Below, in pieces: positions 1 to 9,647 of a stretch of DNA of 64,000 bases; position 1 is the stretch's first letter; every line of letters starts with the position of its first letter. The translations under genes and the position numbers were made by a program. The stretch is from Aerococcus loyolae (GTDB taxonomy: Bacteria > Bacillota > Bacilli > Lactobacillales > Aerococcaceae): the NCBI RefSeq assembly GCF_002871915.2, contig NZ_CP126958.1:868001-932000 (forward strand), given 5' to 3'. The notes beneath the pieces were generated by a model. It ran no database searches, was not told the origin of the DNA, and was given only the letters and a program-made list of their open reading frames with translations.

Positions 1-1
1 T

Positions 2-952
2 GACCAATCTTACGCTGGTCAATTATTGACCTTTACTTATCCCCTAATCGGTAATTATGGGATTAATTATGATAACTATGAATCCTTAAATCCTTCATGT
101 GTTGGTGTCATTGTTCATGAGTGGGCTAGACGCCCCAGTCATTGGAAGTCTCAAATGAACCTTGATACTTTCTTAAAACAGAAAAAAATTCCTGGACTAG
201 CTGGGATAGATACTCGTTTATTGACCAAGAAAATTCGCAAGCATGGGGTGATGAAGGCTTACTTAACCAGTAGAGATGAACCCTTAAGTGATTTATTAGC
301 AGTCCTAAGAAATACAGAGCTTGATCAAAAATTGATTCAAAAAGTCTCTACCCAAGCAGCTTATCCTATTCCTGGTCAAGGGTACCGGGTAATCGTGATG
401 GACTTTGGCTTAAAACACTCGATCTTAGCTGAATTATCCAAGCGCAATTGTCAGGTGACAGTGGTTCCATATGATACCAACTTAGAGGAAATTACCGCCT
501 TAGCTCCAGATGGGATTGTCTTATCTAATGGACCTGGTGACCCTGATGATCTTCCTGAAGCATTAGATACTATCCGCGAATTAGAGAAGCGTTATCCCTT
601 ATTTGGAATTTGCATGGGCCATCAACTGTTTTCAAAGGCTAATGGAGCCAAAACTTATAAGATGAAATTTGGTCACCGTGGTTTTAACCATGCCGTTAGG
701 GAACTTGCGACTGGTCAAATTCATTTTACTAGTCAAAACCATGGTTATGCTGTCAGTCGAGAAGATTTGCCAGCAGACCTAGAAATCACCCATGAAGAGA
801 TTAATGACCATACTGTCGAAGGGCTTCGTCACAAAAAGTACCCCGCCTTTTCGGTGCAATACCATCCCGATGCTTGCCCTGGACCTCATGATGCTGACTA
901 TCTATTTGACAGCTTCTTAAAGTTAATCGAAGAAAGTAAACAAACAAAATAA
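2..952 (+). CDS. carA: carbamoyl-phosphate synthase small subunit (5' end missing)
   Basis: This is the glutaminase subunit of carbamoyl-phosphate synthase, which releases ammonia from glutamine for CarB in pyrimidine and arginine synthesis. The frame is open from base 2 and already reads as CarA ([20 protein letters not shown]), so the gene starts left of the window and the TTG at 26 is not its start. About 316 codons are seen of the usual ~360. The class I glutamine amidotransferase domain is in the C-terminal half, with the nucleophile loop FGICMGHQ and the His motif near the end. The usual HPE of the catalytic triad reads HPD here. carB follows after 42 bases. Confidence 0.96.
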   Translation, partial: DQSYAGQLLTFTYPLIGNYGINYDNYESLNPSCVGVIVHEWARRPSHWKSQMNLDTFLKQKKIPGLAGIDTRLLTKKIRKHGVMKAYLTSRDEPLSDLLAVLRNTELDQKLIQKVSTQAAYPIPGQGYRVIVMDFGLKHSILAELSKRNCQVTVVPYDTNLEEITALAPDGIVLSNGPGDPDDLPEALDTIRELEKRYPLFGICMGHQLFSKANGAKTYKMKFGHRGFNHAVRELATGQIHFTSQNHGYAVSREDLPADLEITHEEINDHTVEGLRHKKYPAFSVQYHPDACPGPHDADYLFDSFLKLIEESKQTK

Positions 953-994
953 TCTATTTAAATCTAATCAGTGAGTTAGAAAATAGGAGGAAAT

Positions 995-3900
995 ATGACA
1001 AAACGTAATGATATTAAAAAAATAATGGTTATTGGTTCTGGCCCTATTGTGATTGGTCAGGCAGCAGAGTTTGATTATGCAGGGACTCAAGCTTGTTTAG
1101 CCTTACGCGAAGAAGGCTATGAAGTGGTTTTAGTAAACTCTAATCCAGCGACTATTATGACTGACCGAGAAGTAGCTGATAAGGTTTATATGGAACCTTT
1201 GACATTGGAATTTTTAACTCAAATTCTGCACCAAGAACATCCTGATGCCCTCCTACCTACCTTAGGGGGACAAACAGCCTTGAATATGGCCATTGAACTT
1301 TCCCAAGCCGGTGTTTTAGAAGACTTAGAAATCGAACTCTTAGGAACGGACTTAAAAGCCATCAACCAAGCTGAAGACCGGGAACAATTTAAAGAATTGA
1401 TGGAAAGCTTAGGTGAACCGATTCCTGAATCCAAAATCGTCCACCATGTTGATGAAGCTATCGCCTTTGCTAATGAAATTGGCTATCCGATAATTGTTCG
1501 TCCCGCTTTTACCCTAGGAGGAACTGGTGGGGGGCTCTGTGACAATGAGGAAGAATTAGCGGAAATTGCTGAACATGGCTTATCCTTATCTCCAGTTCAC
1601 CAATGTTTGATTGAACGTTCGATTACCGGCTACAAAGAAATTGAATACGAAGTTATGCGGGACAGCCAAGACAATGCCTTGGTAGTATGTAATATGGAAA
1701 ATTTTGACCCGGTGGGCATCCATACTGGAGATTCCATTGTTTTTGCACCTTCGCAAACCCTTTCCGACGAGGATAGCCAAATGCTCAGAGATGTGAGCTT
1801 AAAAATTATTCGTGCCCTGGGGATTGAAGGTGGCTGTAATGTTCAATTAGCCTTAGATCCGCACTCAGCTAATTATTATGTGATTGAAGTTAACCCTCGG
1901 GTGTCACGGTCTTCAGCCTTGGCTTCTAAGGCTACTGGTTATCCTATTGCTAAACTAGCCGCTAAGATAGCTGTTGGTTTAACCCTCGATGAAATGATCA
2001 ATCCAGTCACTGGTTCTTCCTATTCCATGTTTGAACCTGCTTTAGACTATGTGGTATGTAAGATGCCGCGCTTTCCTTTTGACAAGTTTGAACATGCTGA
2101 TCGTCATCTGGGCACCCAAATGAAGGCAACTGGGGAAGTGATGGCGATCGGTAGAAATATCGAAGAAAGCCTGCTCAAGGCTTGCCGGTCATTAGAAATA
2201 GGCGTGATCCATAATGAAATTAGTGACTTTGCTGATCTAGATATGGATACTTTAGAAGAAAAAATCAAGCATCCCCAAGATGATCGTTTCTTTTATTTAT
2301 CTGAAGCGGTCCGCCGTGGGATAGATATTGATTTGTTAAATCAATGGACTGGAATCAATCCTTTCTTCCTTGATAAGCTCTTAGTTATTGCGGAATTGGA
2401 AGAAGAATTAAGCCAAAATGTAGGGGATCAGTACAGCTTGCGCAAGGCCAAGGTAAAAGGATTTTCCGATGTGAAAATTGCTGAACTATGGGATTGGACT
2501 CCAGAAGAAGTAAGAAAATACCGCCTTGAGGCTGGCATTCTGCCAAGTTATAAAATGGTAGATACCTGTGCAGGGGAGTTTGAATCGCAAACCCCATACT
2601 TCTATTCCACCTATGCTGAAGCCAACGAATCACAAGTTTCTGACCGTGAAAAAGTCATTGTCTTAGGGTCGGGTCCTATTCGTATTGGCCAAGGGGTCGA
2701 ATTTGACTATGCCACGGTCCACTGTGTTGAAGCGTTAAAACAAGCAGGCTATGAGGCTATAGTTATTAATAGTAATCCAGAAACGGTCTCCACTGACTTT
2801 TCGATATCGGACAAATTATATTTTGAACCTTTAAGTTTTGAAGATGTGATGAATGTTATTGACTTAGAGCAACCTAAAGGGGTTATCGTTCAGTTTGGTG
2901 GACAAACAGCGATTAATCTGGCTTGGCCACTGGCTAGAGCTGGAGTGAAATTATTGGGAACCCAAGTAGAAGATATCGATCGTGCAGAAGATCGTGATCT
3001 TTTTGAACAATTGATTCATTCTTTAAATATTCCTCAGCCTAATGGGAAAACAGTAATGAATGAAAGTGAAGCGGTCAAGGCAGCCAAAGAAATTGGTTAT
3101 CCTGTTTTAGTACGTCCTTCCTATGTCATTGGCGGTCGGGCTATGGAAATTGTCTATAGTGAAGCTGAATTACATAAATATATCCAAAGCGCTGTTGAAG
3201 TTAGTGAAGATCATCCTGTCTTAATTGACGATTACCTCCTCGGTATAGAGTGTGAAGTTGATGTGATTTCGGATGGTGAGGATGCTTATGTTCCAGGAAT
3301 TATGGAACATATTGAACGCGCCGGAGTGCACTCGGGAGACTCCATCGCTGCCTATCCACCTCAAAACCTAAGTGCATCGGTGCAAGAAACCATCATTCAA
3401 TACAGTCAGGAATTAGCAAAATCCTTGCACTGTGTGGGCTTAATGAACATTCAATTTATCGTCCAAGGCGAGAAAGTCTATGTGATCGAAGTCAATCCAA
3501 GAGCCAGTCGGACGGTGCCATTCCTCTCTAAGGTAACCAATATTTCCATGGCTCAAGTCGCTACCCAATTAATTCTTGGTAAAAAACTTGGCGATTTGAT
3601 CGATCTTAGTTCGCCAAAAGAAGCAGATGGCGTTTATATCAAGGCACCGGTCTTCTCCTTTAATAAATTGGCTAAAGTGGATAGTTTACTAGGACCTGAG
3701 ATGAAATCGACGGGTGAAGTCATTGGATGTGGGCGTAGTTTAGAAGAAGCTCTCTACAAGGCCTTTGAGGCTAGTGGCTTACACCTGCCACAGTTTGGAA
3801 ACATTCTCTTCACCATTGATGATCTTTCGAAAGAAGAAGCCCTGACTCTGGCTAATGGCTTTAAGTGCTTAGGGTATGAAATTTTAACGACTACTGGTAC

Positions 3901-4171
3901 TGGTCAATACTTTAGCAATAACGGTCTAAAAGTAAAAGCTGTGGCCAAAATTAACAGTGATGAGGCAAATAGTATTCCTAATTTAATTGAAAAGGGCAAG
4001 ATTCAAGCCATTATTAATACTGTCGGTGGACAAAAAGAAGCTGGTGAGGATGGCCAAATTATCCGTCAATTAGCTATTGAACATAATATTCCACTGTTTA
4101 CCACCTTAGATACCGCTTTAGCCATGCTGAAGGTACTTCAAAGTCGCAGTATTTCAACTCAAGCATTATAA
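995..4171 (+). CDS. carB: carbamoyl-phosphate synthase large subunit
   Basis: The large subunit makes carbamoyl phosphate from bicarbonate, ammonia and two ATP. At 1058 residues it is full length. Two homologous ATP-grasp halves are visible, each opening with a GSGPI-IGQ motif (about residues 15 and 558). An oligomerisation region lies between them and an MGS-like allosteric domain covers the last ~130 residues. The ribosome site AGGAGG lies just before the ATG. It is the second gene of carA-carB-pyrB-pyrC-pyrD, so it probably serves pyrimidine synthesis. No PyrR-type leader can be seen because the operon start is outside the window. Confidence 0.98.
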   Translation: MTKRNDIKKIMVIGSGPIVIGQAAEFDYAGTQACLALREEGYEVVLVNSNPATIMTDREVADKVYMEPLTLEFLTQILHQEHPDALLPTLGGQTALNMAIELSQAGVLEDLEIELLGTDLKAINQAEDREQFKELMESLGEPIPESKIVHHVDEAIAFANEIGYPIIVRPAFTLGGTGGGLCDNEEELAEIAEHGLSLSPVHQCLIERSITGYKEIEYEVMRDSQDNALVVCNMENFDPVGIHTGDSIVFAPSQTLSDEDSQMLRDVSLKIIRALGIEGGCNVQLALDPHSANYYVIEVNPRVSRSSALASKATGYPIAKLAAKIAVGLTLDEMINPVTGSSYSMFEPALDYVVCKMPRFPFDKFEHADRHLGTQMKATGEVMAIGRNIEESLLKACRSLEIGVIHNEISDFADLDMDTLEEKIKHPQDDRFFYLSEAVRRGIDIDLLNQWTGINPFFLDKLLVIAELEEELSQNVGDQYSLRKAKVKGFSDVKIAELWDWTPEEVRKYRLEAGILPSYKMVDTCAGEFESQTPYFYSTYAEANESQVSDREKVIVLGSGPIRIGQGVEFDYATVHCVEALKQAGYEAIVINSNPETVSTDFSISDKLYFEPLSFEDVMNVIDLEQPKGVIVQFGGQTAINLAWPLARAGVKLLGTQVEDIDRAEDRDLFEQLIHSLNIPQPNGKTVMNESEAVKAAKEIGYPVLVRPSYVIGGRAMEIVYSEAELHKYIQSAVEVSEDHPVLIDDYLLGIECEVDVISDGEDAYVPGIMEHIERAGVHSGDSIAAYPPQNLSASVQETIIQYSQELAKSLHCVGLMNIQFIVQGEKVYVIEVNPRASRTVPFLSKVTNISMAQVATQLILGKKLGDLIDLSSPKEADGVYIKAPVFSFNKLAKVDSLLGPEMKSTGEVIGCGRSLEEALYKAFEASGLHLPQFGNILFTIDDLSKEEALTLANGFKCLGYEILTTTGTGQYFSNNGLKVKAVAKINSDEANSIPNLIEKGKIQAIINTVGGQKEAGEDGQIIRQLAIEHNIPLFTTLDTALAMLKVLQSRSISTQAL

Positions 4172-4220
4172 GATAGACAAGAAATCGTTAAACTTTAGAA
4201 AAAATTTTAGGGGGATAAGA

Positions 4221-5135
4221 ATGGAACATTTAACCAGTGTACAAGATTTAAGCAATGAAGAAGTAATGGAGCTTATTAGACAAGGGGAAGCTTTTAAAAA
4301 TAGTCCAGTAGCGGTTCATGCCCAATCCATTACTATGGCTAATTTGTTTTATGAAAATTCAACTAGAACACATATGAGTTTTGAGCAGGCAGAACGGCGG
4401 CTGGGTTATCAAGTTTTACCCTTTGAAGTGAGTCAGAGTTCGGTCAATAAAGGCGAAAGTCTCTATGATACTGTCATTACTTTAGAAGCCATTGGAGCTA
4501 ATGCATTAGTTATTCGCCATTCCCAAAATGAGTACTATCTTGATCTATTAAAAGAGCTTAATAAACACCACCACAAAATCCACCTTATTAATGGTGGTGA
4601 TGGTAGTGGCCAACATCCGAGCCAATGTTTGCTAGATATGATGACTATCTATGAGGAGTTTAAGCACTTTGATGGTTTGAAGGTGGCTATTATTGGTGAC
4701 ATTAAAAATTCACGGGTAGCTCGTAGCAATGCCCAATTACTCAACCAATTAGGTAGCCAAGTTTTCTTTTCCGGTCCAAAAGCCTGGTATGATCCTCAAA
4801 TGGACCAATATGGCAGCTACCAAGACATTGACCAATTAATTGACCAAATGGATGTGGTGATGCTTTTACGGGTCCAACACGAAAGACATTCTGATGACCC
4901 ATTGGAAAAGAGCTTTGACCCTAAGCTTTATCATGAGAAATATGGAATTAATTTAGACCGTTATCAAAAGCTACAAGACCATGCCATATTAATGCATCCA
5001 GGTCCTATTAATCGTGACGTTGAACTGGCTAGTGAGCTAGTAGAATCAGAAAAGAGTCGTTTTGTGCAACAAATGGAAAATGGTGTATATATGAGAATGG
5101 CTATCTTAAAGAGTGTGATTGAGGGTGAGAAATAA
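4221..5135 (+). CDS. pyrB: aspartate carbamoyltransferase catalytic subunit
   Basis: It condenses carbamoyl phosphate with aspartate, the committed step of pyrimidine synthesis. The 304 residues match the family. The carbamoyl-phosphate loop STRTH is at residues 47-51, the HPSQ motif at 132-135, and [10 protein letters not shown] near the C terminus. No pyrI regulatory subunit follows, as expected in Firmicutes, where regulation is transcriptional. The stop overlaps the start of pyrC by one base (TAATG), so the two are translationally coupled. Confidence 0.97.
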   Translation: MEHLTSVQDLSNEEVMELIRQGEAFKNSPVAVHAQSITMANLFYENSTRTHMSFEQAERRLGYQVLPFEVSQSSVNKGESLYDTVITLEAIGANALVIRHSQNEYYLDLLKELNKHHHKIHLINGGDGSGQHPSQCLLDMMTIYEEFKHFDGLKVAIIGDIKNSRVARSNAQLLNQLGSQVFFSGPKAWYDPQMDQYGSYQDIDQLIDQMDVVMLLRVQHERHSDDPLEKSFDPKLYHEKYGINLDRYQKLQDHAILMHPGPINRDVELASELVESEKSRFVQQMENGVYMRMAILKSVIEGEK

Positions 5136-6433
5136 TGAAAGTCCTAATTCAAGCAGGTAAGGTTTATAGTCAGGACTCTTTGACGACTATGGATATACTT
5201 ATTGAGGGAGGGAAGATCCAAGCATTGGGTCAACACTTGGTCGACCAAGATGAAATTGATCAAGTGATTGATGCTTCAGGTCGTTTGGTGACTCCAGGCC
5301 TTGTTGATATCCATGTGCATTACCGGGAACCAGGTTTTGAAGACAAAGAAACGATTGCTAGTGGTAGCCGGGCAGCAGCTCGCGGCGGTTTTACTAGCGT
5401 ATGTACCATGGCTAACACCAATCCTGTTCCTGATACCCCTGAAAAACTCAGTCAGTTAATTCAAAAGAATCAAAGTGATGGTAAAGTGAAGATCCATCAA
5501 TACGCTCCTATTACTAAAGATTTAACCAGTGATCAAGTTGTCGATATTCCTGCGATGAAGGAGGCGGGTGCCTTTGCCTTGAGTAACGATGGGCAGGGCG
5601 TCCAATCTGCTGCAACCATGTATCAAGCGATGATTGCAGCCAAAGAGCAAGGCCTAGCCATTTGTGCCCACCTAGAAGACCGTTCCTTATTTAATAATGG
5701 TGTGATCAATGCAGGTAAGGCTGCAGAGCGATTGGAACTTCCTGGAATCTTAGCAGTGGCTGAAAGCAGTCAATTGGCTAGAGATATTGAATTAGCGCGG
5801 GCCACAGGGGTTCACTACCATGTCTGCCATGTGTCTACGGCGGCCAGTTTAAACTTGATTCGTCAAGCCAAATTGGATGGGGTGAATATTACTTGTGAGG
5901 TTGCTCCCCACCACCTTCTCTTCCATGACGGCAATATCTTAAAAGATGATGCAAATTATAAAATGAATCCCCCATTGAGAAATTCATCAGACCAAGAAGC
6001 CTTAGTCCAAGCTTTAAATGATGGGACCATTGATTTGATCGCTACAGACCATGCTCCCCATACCGAAGAAGAAAAGAGTCAAGGTTTCTTGAAGTCCCCC
6101 TTTGGAATTGTTGGTAGTGAAACAGCCTTTATGAGTTTATATACCTTATTGGTTAAGCGAGGAAAACTCAGTTTAGAAAGGCTTATTGCCCTAATGAGCG
6201 ACCAACCGCGTCAATTATTCCATTTAGAGACAGCAGGAACAATCTGGCCAGGGCAAGCTGCTGATATTAGTATTTTTAATCTCGACCGTCCTTATCAAGT
6301 CAAGGCTAGTGACTATGCCTCAAAGAGTAGTAATAGCCCCCTAAATAACACCAGTCTATACGGACAAACCGAATATTGTTTAGTTAATGGAGAAATTGTT
6401 TATCAAGCTGAGGGAGGAAATAGCAATGAATAA
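5135..6433 (+). CDS. pyrC: dihydroorotase
   Basis: A zinc amidohydrolase that cyclises carbamoyl-aspartate to dihydroorotate. It has 432 residues, the class I (long) type. The metal-binding HVH pair is in DIHVHYREPG (His60, His62), and the ATDHAPH motif carries catalytic Asp305. The start overlaps the pyrB stop, and the end overlaps the pyrD start by 8 bases. The last codons contain the ribosome site for pyrD. Confidence 0.97.
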   Translation: MKVLIQAGKVYSQDSLTTMDILIEGGKIQALGQHLVDQDEIDQVIDASGRLVTPGLVDIHVHYREPGFEDKETIASGSRAAARGGFTSVCTMANTNPVPDTPEKLSQLIQKNQSDGKVKIHQYAPITKDLTSDQVVDIPAMKEAGAFALSNDGQGVQSAATMYQAMIAAKEQGLAICAHLEDRSLFNNGVINAGKAAERLELPGILAVAESSQLARDIELARATGVHYHVCHVSTAASLNLIRQAKLDGVNITCEVAPHHLLFHDGNILKDDANYKMNPPLRNSSDQEALVQALNDGTIDLIATDHAPHTEEEKSQGFLKSPFGIVGSETAFMSLYTLLVKRGKLSLERLIALMSDQPRQLFHLETAGTIWPGQAADISIFNLDRPYQVKASDYASKSSNSPLNNTSLYGQTEYCLVNGEIVYQAEGGNSNE

Positions 6434-7337
6434 TATTCAAGTGGAATTACCTGGTTTATCCTTATCTAACCCTTTAATGCCCGCTAGTGGGAGTTTTGGT
6501 TATGGTGACTTCTCTAATTGCCAAGACCTTGATTTAAGTCAATTAGGCGCCTTAGTGATAAAAACCACCACATTGGAAGCTCGCGAAGGCAATCCTGATC
6601 CTAAGATGTGGTGGAATGATGAATACAGTCTTAATGCAGTAGGCTTAAAAAATCCAGGGATTGAGGTGGTTATCAAGGAAAAACTTCCTCAGCTCAAAGA
6701 AAAATATCCCAGCTTGCCCATCATTGCTAGTGTTGGAGGAAATACGGTTGAGGATTATTGCCAAGTTGCACAATTATTTGATCAATCCGGCCTAGTTAAT
6801 GCTCTTGAAATTAATATCTCCTGTCCTAATGTTAAAAAGGGCGGCCTAGCTTTTGGTAAGGATCCTCAATTTGCTAAACAATTAACTGAAAAAATTAAGT
6901 CCTTAGTTGAACTACCAGTATACGTTAAATTGTCTCCCAATGTCGATGACGTGGTGGCTATGGCCCAAGCCTTGGAAGAAGCAGGTGCAGATGGTCTTAC
7001 CATGATCAATACTTTGCTAGGAATGGGTATTGATATTAAAGAAAAAAGGCCTGTTTTAGGTAATGGTTATGGTGGAATCTCAGGGCCCCTCCTAAAACCA
7101 CTAGCCTTAAGGATGATTCACCAAGTCCGTCAACAAACCCAACTGCCCATTATTGGGGTTGGCGGAGTATGCACGGTAGATGATGTGGTTGAAATGTTTA
7201 TGGCAGGAGCCAATGCAGTCCAAGTAGGTTACCAACACTTTAAAAATCCAGGAATTTGTATTGATTTAGCTAAAGCATTACCCGCACGTTTAGCAGAGTT
7301 AGGTATTTCGAGTTTAACAGATATCCAAGTAATTTAA
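6426..7337 (+). CDS. pyrD: dihydroorotate dehydrogenase, class IB catalytic subunit
   Basis: It oxidises dihydroorotate to orotate. The chosen start is the ATG at 6426, because GAGGGAGGAA lies about 7 bases upstream; a longer frame from 6387 would only add pyrC-derived codons. This gives 303 residues. The active-site cysteine is in NISCPNVKKGG (Cys133), which with the overall pattern marks class IB, the PyrDB type. That class needs the electron-transfer subunit PyrK and NAD. No pyrK, pyrF or pyrE follows pyrD here; the next gene is rplU with its own promoter. Confidence 0.95.
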   Translation: MNNIQVELPGLSLSNPLMPASGSFGYGDFSNCQDLDLSQLGALVIKTTTLEAREGNPDPKMWWNDEYSLNAVGLKNPGIEVVIKEKLPQLKEKYPSLPIIASVGGNTVEDYCQVAQLFDQSGLVNALEINISCPNVKKGGLAFGKDPQFAKQLTEKIKSLVELPVYVKLSPNVDDVVAMAQALEEAGADGLTMINTLLGMGIDIKEKRPVLGNGYGGISGPLLKPLALRMIHQVRQQTQLPIIGVGGVCTVDDVVEMFMAGANAVQVGYQHFKNPGICIDLAKALPARLAELGISSLTDIQVI

Positions 7338-7371
7338 AGCAAAAATACTCGCAAAAGCTAAGGATTTATCC

Positions 7372-7400
7372 TTGACCTTAGGACTTAATTTTGCTAAACT
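7372..7400 (+). promoter_or_regulatory. promoter of the rplU operon
   Basis: TTGACC (7372-7377), a 17-base spacer, then TAAACT (7395-7400) with an upstream TG, giving an extended -10. Transcription would start near 7407, leaving a leader of about 110 bases before rplU. Confidence 0.7.
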
Positions 7401-7406
7401 ACTCTT

Positions 7407-7515
7407 GTTGTATTTCTGTAAGCACCAGAACTGCAACCGCGCATCGATAAGTTGAAGTATCAAGTATTATTTGATCACTTATCTTGGCGAGTCTAAGTAA
7501 TTACAAGGAGGTGCA
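7407..7515 (+). promoter_or_regulatory. rplU 5' leader (candidate L21 leader)
   Basis: A long untranslated leader between a good promoter and rplU. Firmicutes commonly carry an autoregulatory L21 leader RNA at this place. I infer the class from position and length and did not match a consensus. The rplU ribosome site AAGGAGGTG (7505-7513) ends the leader. Confidence 0.5.
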
Positions 7516-7519
7516 TTGC

Positions 7520-7828
7520 ATGTACGCTGTTATTAAAACAGGTGGAAAGCAAATTAAAGTTGAGGAAGGTTCAGTAATCTTTGTTGAAAAGTTAGATGCT
7601 GAAGCAGGAGACAAGGTAACCTTTGACGAAGTAGTCTTTGTTGGTGGTGAAAGTACTAAAATTGGTACACCATTAGTAGAAGGTGCCTCAGTTGAAGGAA
7701 CTGTTGAAAAACAAGGTCGCGAAAAGAAAGTGACTACCTTCAAATACCGTCCTAAAAAAGACTCTCGTTCTAAACAAGGCCATCGTCAACCTTATACTAA
7801 AGTAACAATTGATTCAATTAAGGCTTAA
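7520..7828 (+). CDS. rplU: 50S ribosomal protein L21
   Basis: Ribosomal protein L21, 102 residues from the ATG at 7520. The first residues [11 protein letters not shown] are the canonical L21 start. The ribosome site AAGGAGGTG precedes it, so a longer frame from 7484 is rejected. The C terminus ([19 protein letters not shown]) is the typical basic tail. The order rplU-prp-rpmA is the conserved Firmicutes order. Confidence 0.98.
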   Translation: MYAVIKTGGKQIKVEEGSVIFVEKLDAEAGDKVTFDEVVFVGGESTKIGTPLVEGASVEGTVEKQGREKKVTTFKYRPKKDSRSKQGHRQPYTKVTIDSIKA

Positions 7829-7830
7829 GT

Positions 7831-8166
7831 ATGATTCAAGCAAAGTTTAAATGTAAAGATGGAAGCTTTGTAAGTATGACAGTGCAAGGACACGCTTTAT
7901 CAGGGGAATATGGCCATGATTTAGTGTGTGCTGCGGTGTCAACTTTAACTTTTTCCCTGGTGAATAATTTGGAGCGTTTGACACAAGTTGCTCCAATTGT
8001 TGACTTAGATCCAGAAGGGGGTTATCTTCATTGTGAAATTCCCGCTGACTTGGATGATAAGCAAGCCCAATTTGCCGAAATCTTATTTAAAAGTTGCTAT
8101 TATGCCTTAAAAGATGATGTTAGTGCCAGTCAACCTGACTATCTTCAGGTATCTTTAAATAAGTAA
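7831..8166 (+). CDS. prp: ribosomal-processing cysteine protease Prp
   Basis: This protease removes the N-terminal extension of L27, a step known to be essential in staphylococci. It has 111 residues with the family dyad in view: His21 in the GHA motif and Cys33 in DLVCAAVS. It starts 3 bases after the rplU stop and sits directly before rpmA. The encoded L27 carries the matching cleavage motif. Confidence 0.93.
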   Translation: MIQAKFKCKDGSFVSMTVQGHALSGEYGHDLVCAAVSTLTFSLVNNLERLTQVAPIVDLDPEGGYLHCEIPADLDDKQAQFAEILFKSCYYALKDDVSASQPDYLQVSLNK

Positions 8167-8184
8167 ACAAAGGAGGAACCTAAC

Positions 8185-8466
8185 ATGTTAAAATTAGATT
8201 TACAATTTTTCGCCCACAAAAAGGGGGGCGGTTCCACAGCTAATGGCCGTGATTCACAAGCTAAACGTTTAGGGGCTAAACGGGCAGATGGCCAATTTGT
8301 AACAGGTGGATCAATTCTTTATCGTCAACGTGGTACCCATATCCATCCAGGAGTAAACGTTGGACGCGGTGGAGACGATACTTTATTCGCACTATGTGAT
8401 GGTGTGGTTAAATTTGAACGTAAAGGTCGTAACAGCAAACAAGTTTCTGTATACCAAGAAGCTTAA
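8185..8466 (+). CDS. rpmA: 50S ribosomal protein L27, with cleavable N-terminal extension
   Basis: L27 lies at the peptidyl-transferase centre. The 93-residue product begins [18 protein letters not shown], so an LxLQFF extension precedes the mature N terminus at AHKKGGG. This is the Prp cleavage motif of Firmicutes. The ribosome site AAAGGAGG is optimal. The operon ends at the hairpin that follows. Confidence 0.98.
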   Translation: MLKLDLQFFAHKKGGGSTANGRDSQAKRLGAKRADGQFVTGGSILYRQRGTHIHPGVNVGRGGDDTLFALCDGVVKFERKGRNSKQVSVYQEA

Positions 8467-8481
8467 GCAGACGACTTAAGA

Positions 8482-8510
8482 GGCTGAGACAGTTGTCACA
8501 GCCCTTTTTT
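8482..8510 (+). terminator. terminator after rpmA
   Basis: GGCTGAGACA (8482-8491) pairs with TGTCACAGCC (8494-8503) with one mismatch, followed by six T. It ends the rplU-prp-rpmA transcript. Confidence 0.8.
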
Positions 8511-8539
8511 ATTATATAGACAATTAAAAGGAGTAGCTT

Positions 8540-9580
8540 ATGGATACCGAAGGAATTAAATCAGCCTTTACATATTTGCATGAAGCGACTGAAAAAAGTG
8601 CTCAGGCTTTAGAGATGACCTATGTTGAGGCTATTCATGAAACTTTACAGAATCTATTACTAGGATCAGCCCAGCAAATCAACGGAGCACCTGACGATCA
8701 AGTGATTAAGGCATTAAATACTCTCTATCAAAAAAGTCAGTGGCAGGATTTGAACCAGGAAGCCAAGCATAGTATCATCCAATGGCTATTGATTGAAGGG
8801 ATAAAGAAACAAGAAATACAAGCTAACTATCAAGCCACCCCCGATGCCATTGCCTTAATTATCGGGTATTTGGCCCTTCGTTTAGTTGAATCGAATCAAA
8901 ATTCTTCAGAAAAGTCCATCAATCTTTTTGACCCCTGCTTTGGCACAGGGAATTTATGGTCACTGGTGGCTAAGACCTTTACGGACCAAGACTATCAAGT
9001 CCTTGGGGCTGGAGTTGATAATGATGATTTGATGTTGTCCATTGGTGAAAAGGCCATGGCCTTACTTGGCTTAAGTCCTAAACTCACCCTTGCTGATGCT
9101 TTGGGAGACTTGTTGGTTGATCCTTGCCAGGTCATTGTTGCTGATTTACCGATAGGCTATTATCCACAAGACCAAGTGGCTCAGACCTTTAAGAGTGGGG
9201 AACAATTTGTTAAAGAAGGCTCTCATGCCTATGCCCATTATTTGTTAATTGAACAGGGAATTCATTATCTAGAGGACAATGCTTGGGGGCTATTCTTAGT
9301 GCCAAAAGCTACTTTAACTGACCCAACTCTCCCGCAATTGATGCAAGGGATAAGTGAAACAGCTTATTTACAAGCCTTTATTAATTTACCCCAAAGCCTT
9401 TTTCAAAATGAGTTTTCGCAAAAAAGTATCCTGATTGTCCAAAAACAAGGAGACCGGGCCAAGCAAAGTGACCAGGTCCTTATTGGTAACATTCCTGATT
9501 TTAAAGCCGTCGATGACATGAAAAAATTTACCGCACAATTTAATGATTGGTTAGATAAACATATCGTTGATGGAGAGTAA
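8540..9580 (+). CDS. class I SAM-dependent methyltransferase, YtxK-like
   Basis: A 346-residue protein of the YtxK type, resembling the catalytic part of N6-adenine DNA methylases. After an all-helical N-terminal ~110 residues comes motif I, DPCFGTGNL (residues 131-139), for AdoMet binding. The motif IV position reads ADLPIGYYP (201-209), where true adenine methylases have NPPY. The substrate is unknown. In many Lactobacillales this gene precedes ackA; here a convergent ABC exporter follows instead. GGAG lies before the start. Confidence 0.85.
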   Translation: MDTEGIKSAFTYLHEATEKSAQALEMTYVEAIHETLQNLLLGSAQQINGAPDDQVIKALNTLYQKSQWQDLNQEAKHSIIQWLLIEGIKKQEIQANYQATPDAIALIIGYLALRLVESNQNSSEKSINLFDPCFGTGNLWSLVAKTFTDQDYQVLGAGVDNDDLMLSIGEKAMALLGLSPKLTLADALGDLLVDPCQVIVADLPIGYYPQDQVAQTFKSGEQFVKEGSHAYAHYLLIEQGIHYLEDNAWGLFLVPKATLTDPTLPQLMQGISETAYLQAFINLPQSLFQNEFSQKSILIVQKQGDRAKQSDQVLIGNIPDFKAVDDMKKFTAQFNDWLDKHIVDGE

Positions 9581-9587
9581 TATATAG

Positions 9588-9640
9588 AAAAAGCTCAGTC
9601 AACCTTTTACTATGTCGTAGTAAAAGAGACTGAGCTTTTT
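9588..9640. terminator. bidirectional terminator between convergent genes
   Basis: AAAAAGCTCAGTC (9588-9600) pairs perfectly with GACTGAGCTTTTT (9628-9640). An inner pair CTTTTACTA / TAGTAAAAG extends the stem. A-rich and T-rich flanks allow termination on both strands. Confidence 0.88.
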
Positions 9641-9647
9641 GCTAATG

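Noticed and set aside
1219..2633. Antisense frames inside carB, and similar frames inside rexA, the thiolase, frr and other genes
   Set aside because: No ribosome sites, no recognisable products, and all lie fully within well-supported genes on the other strand.
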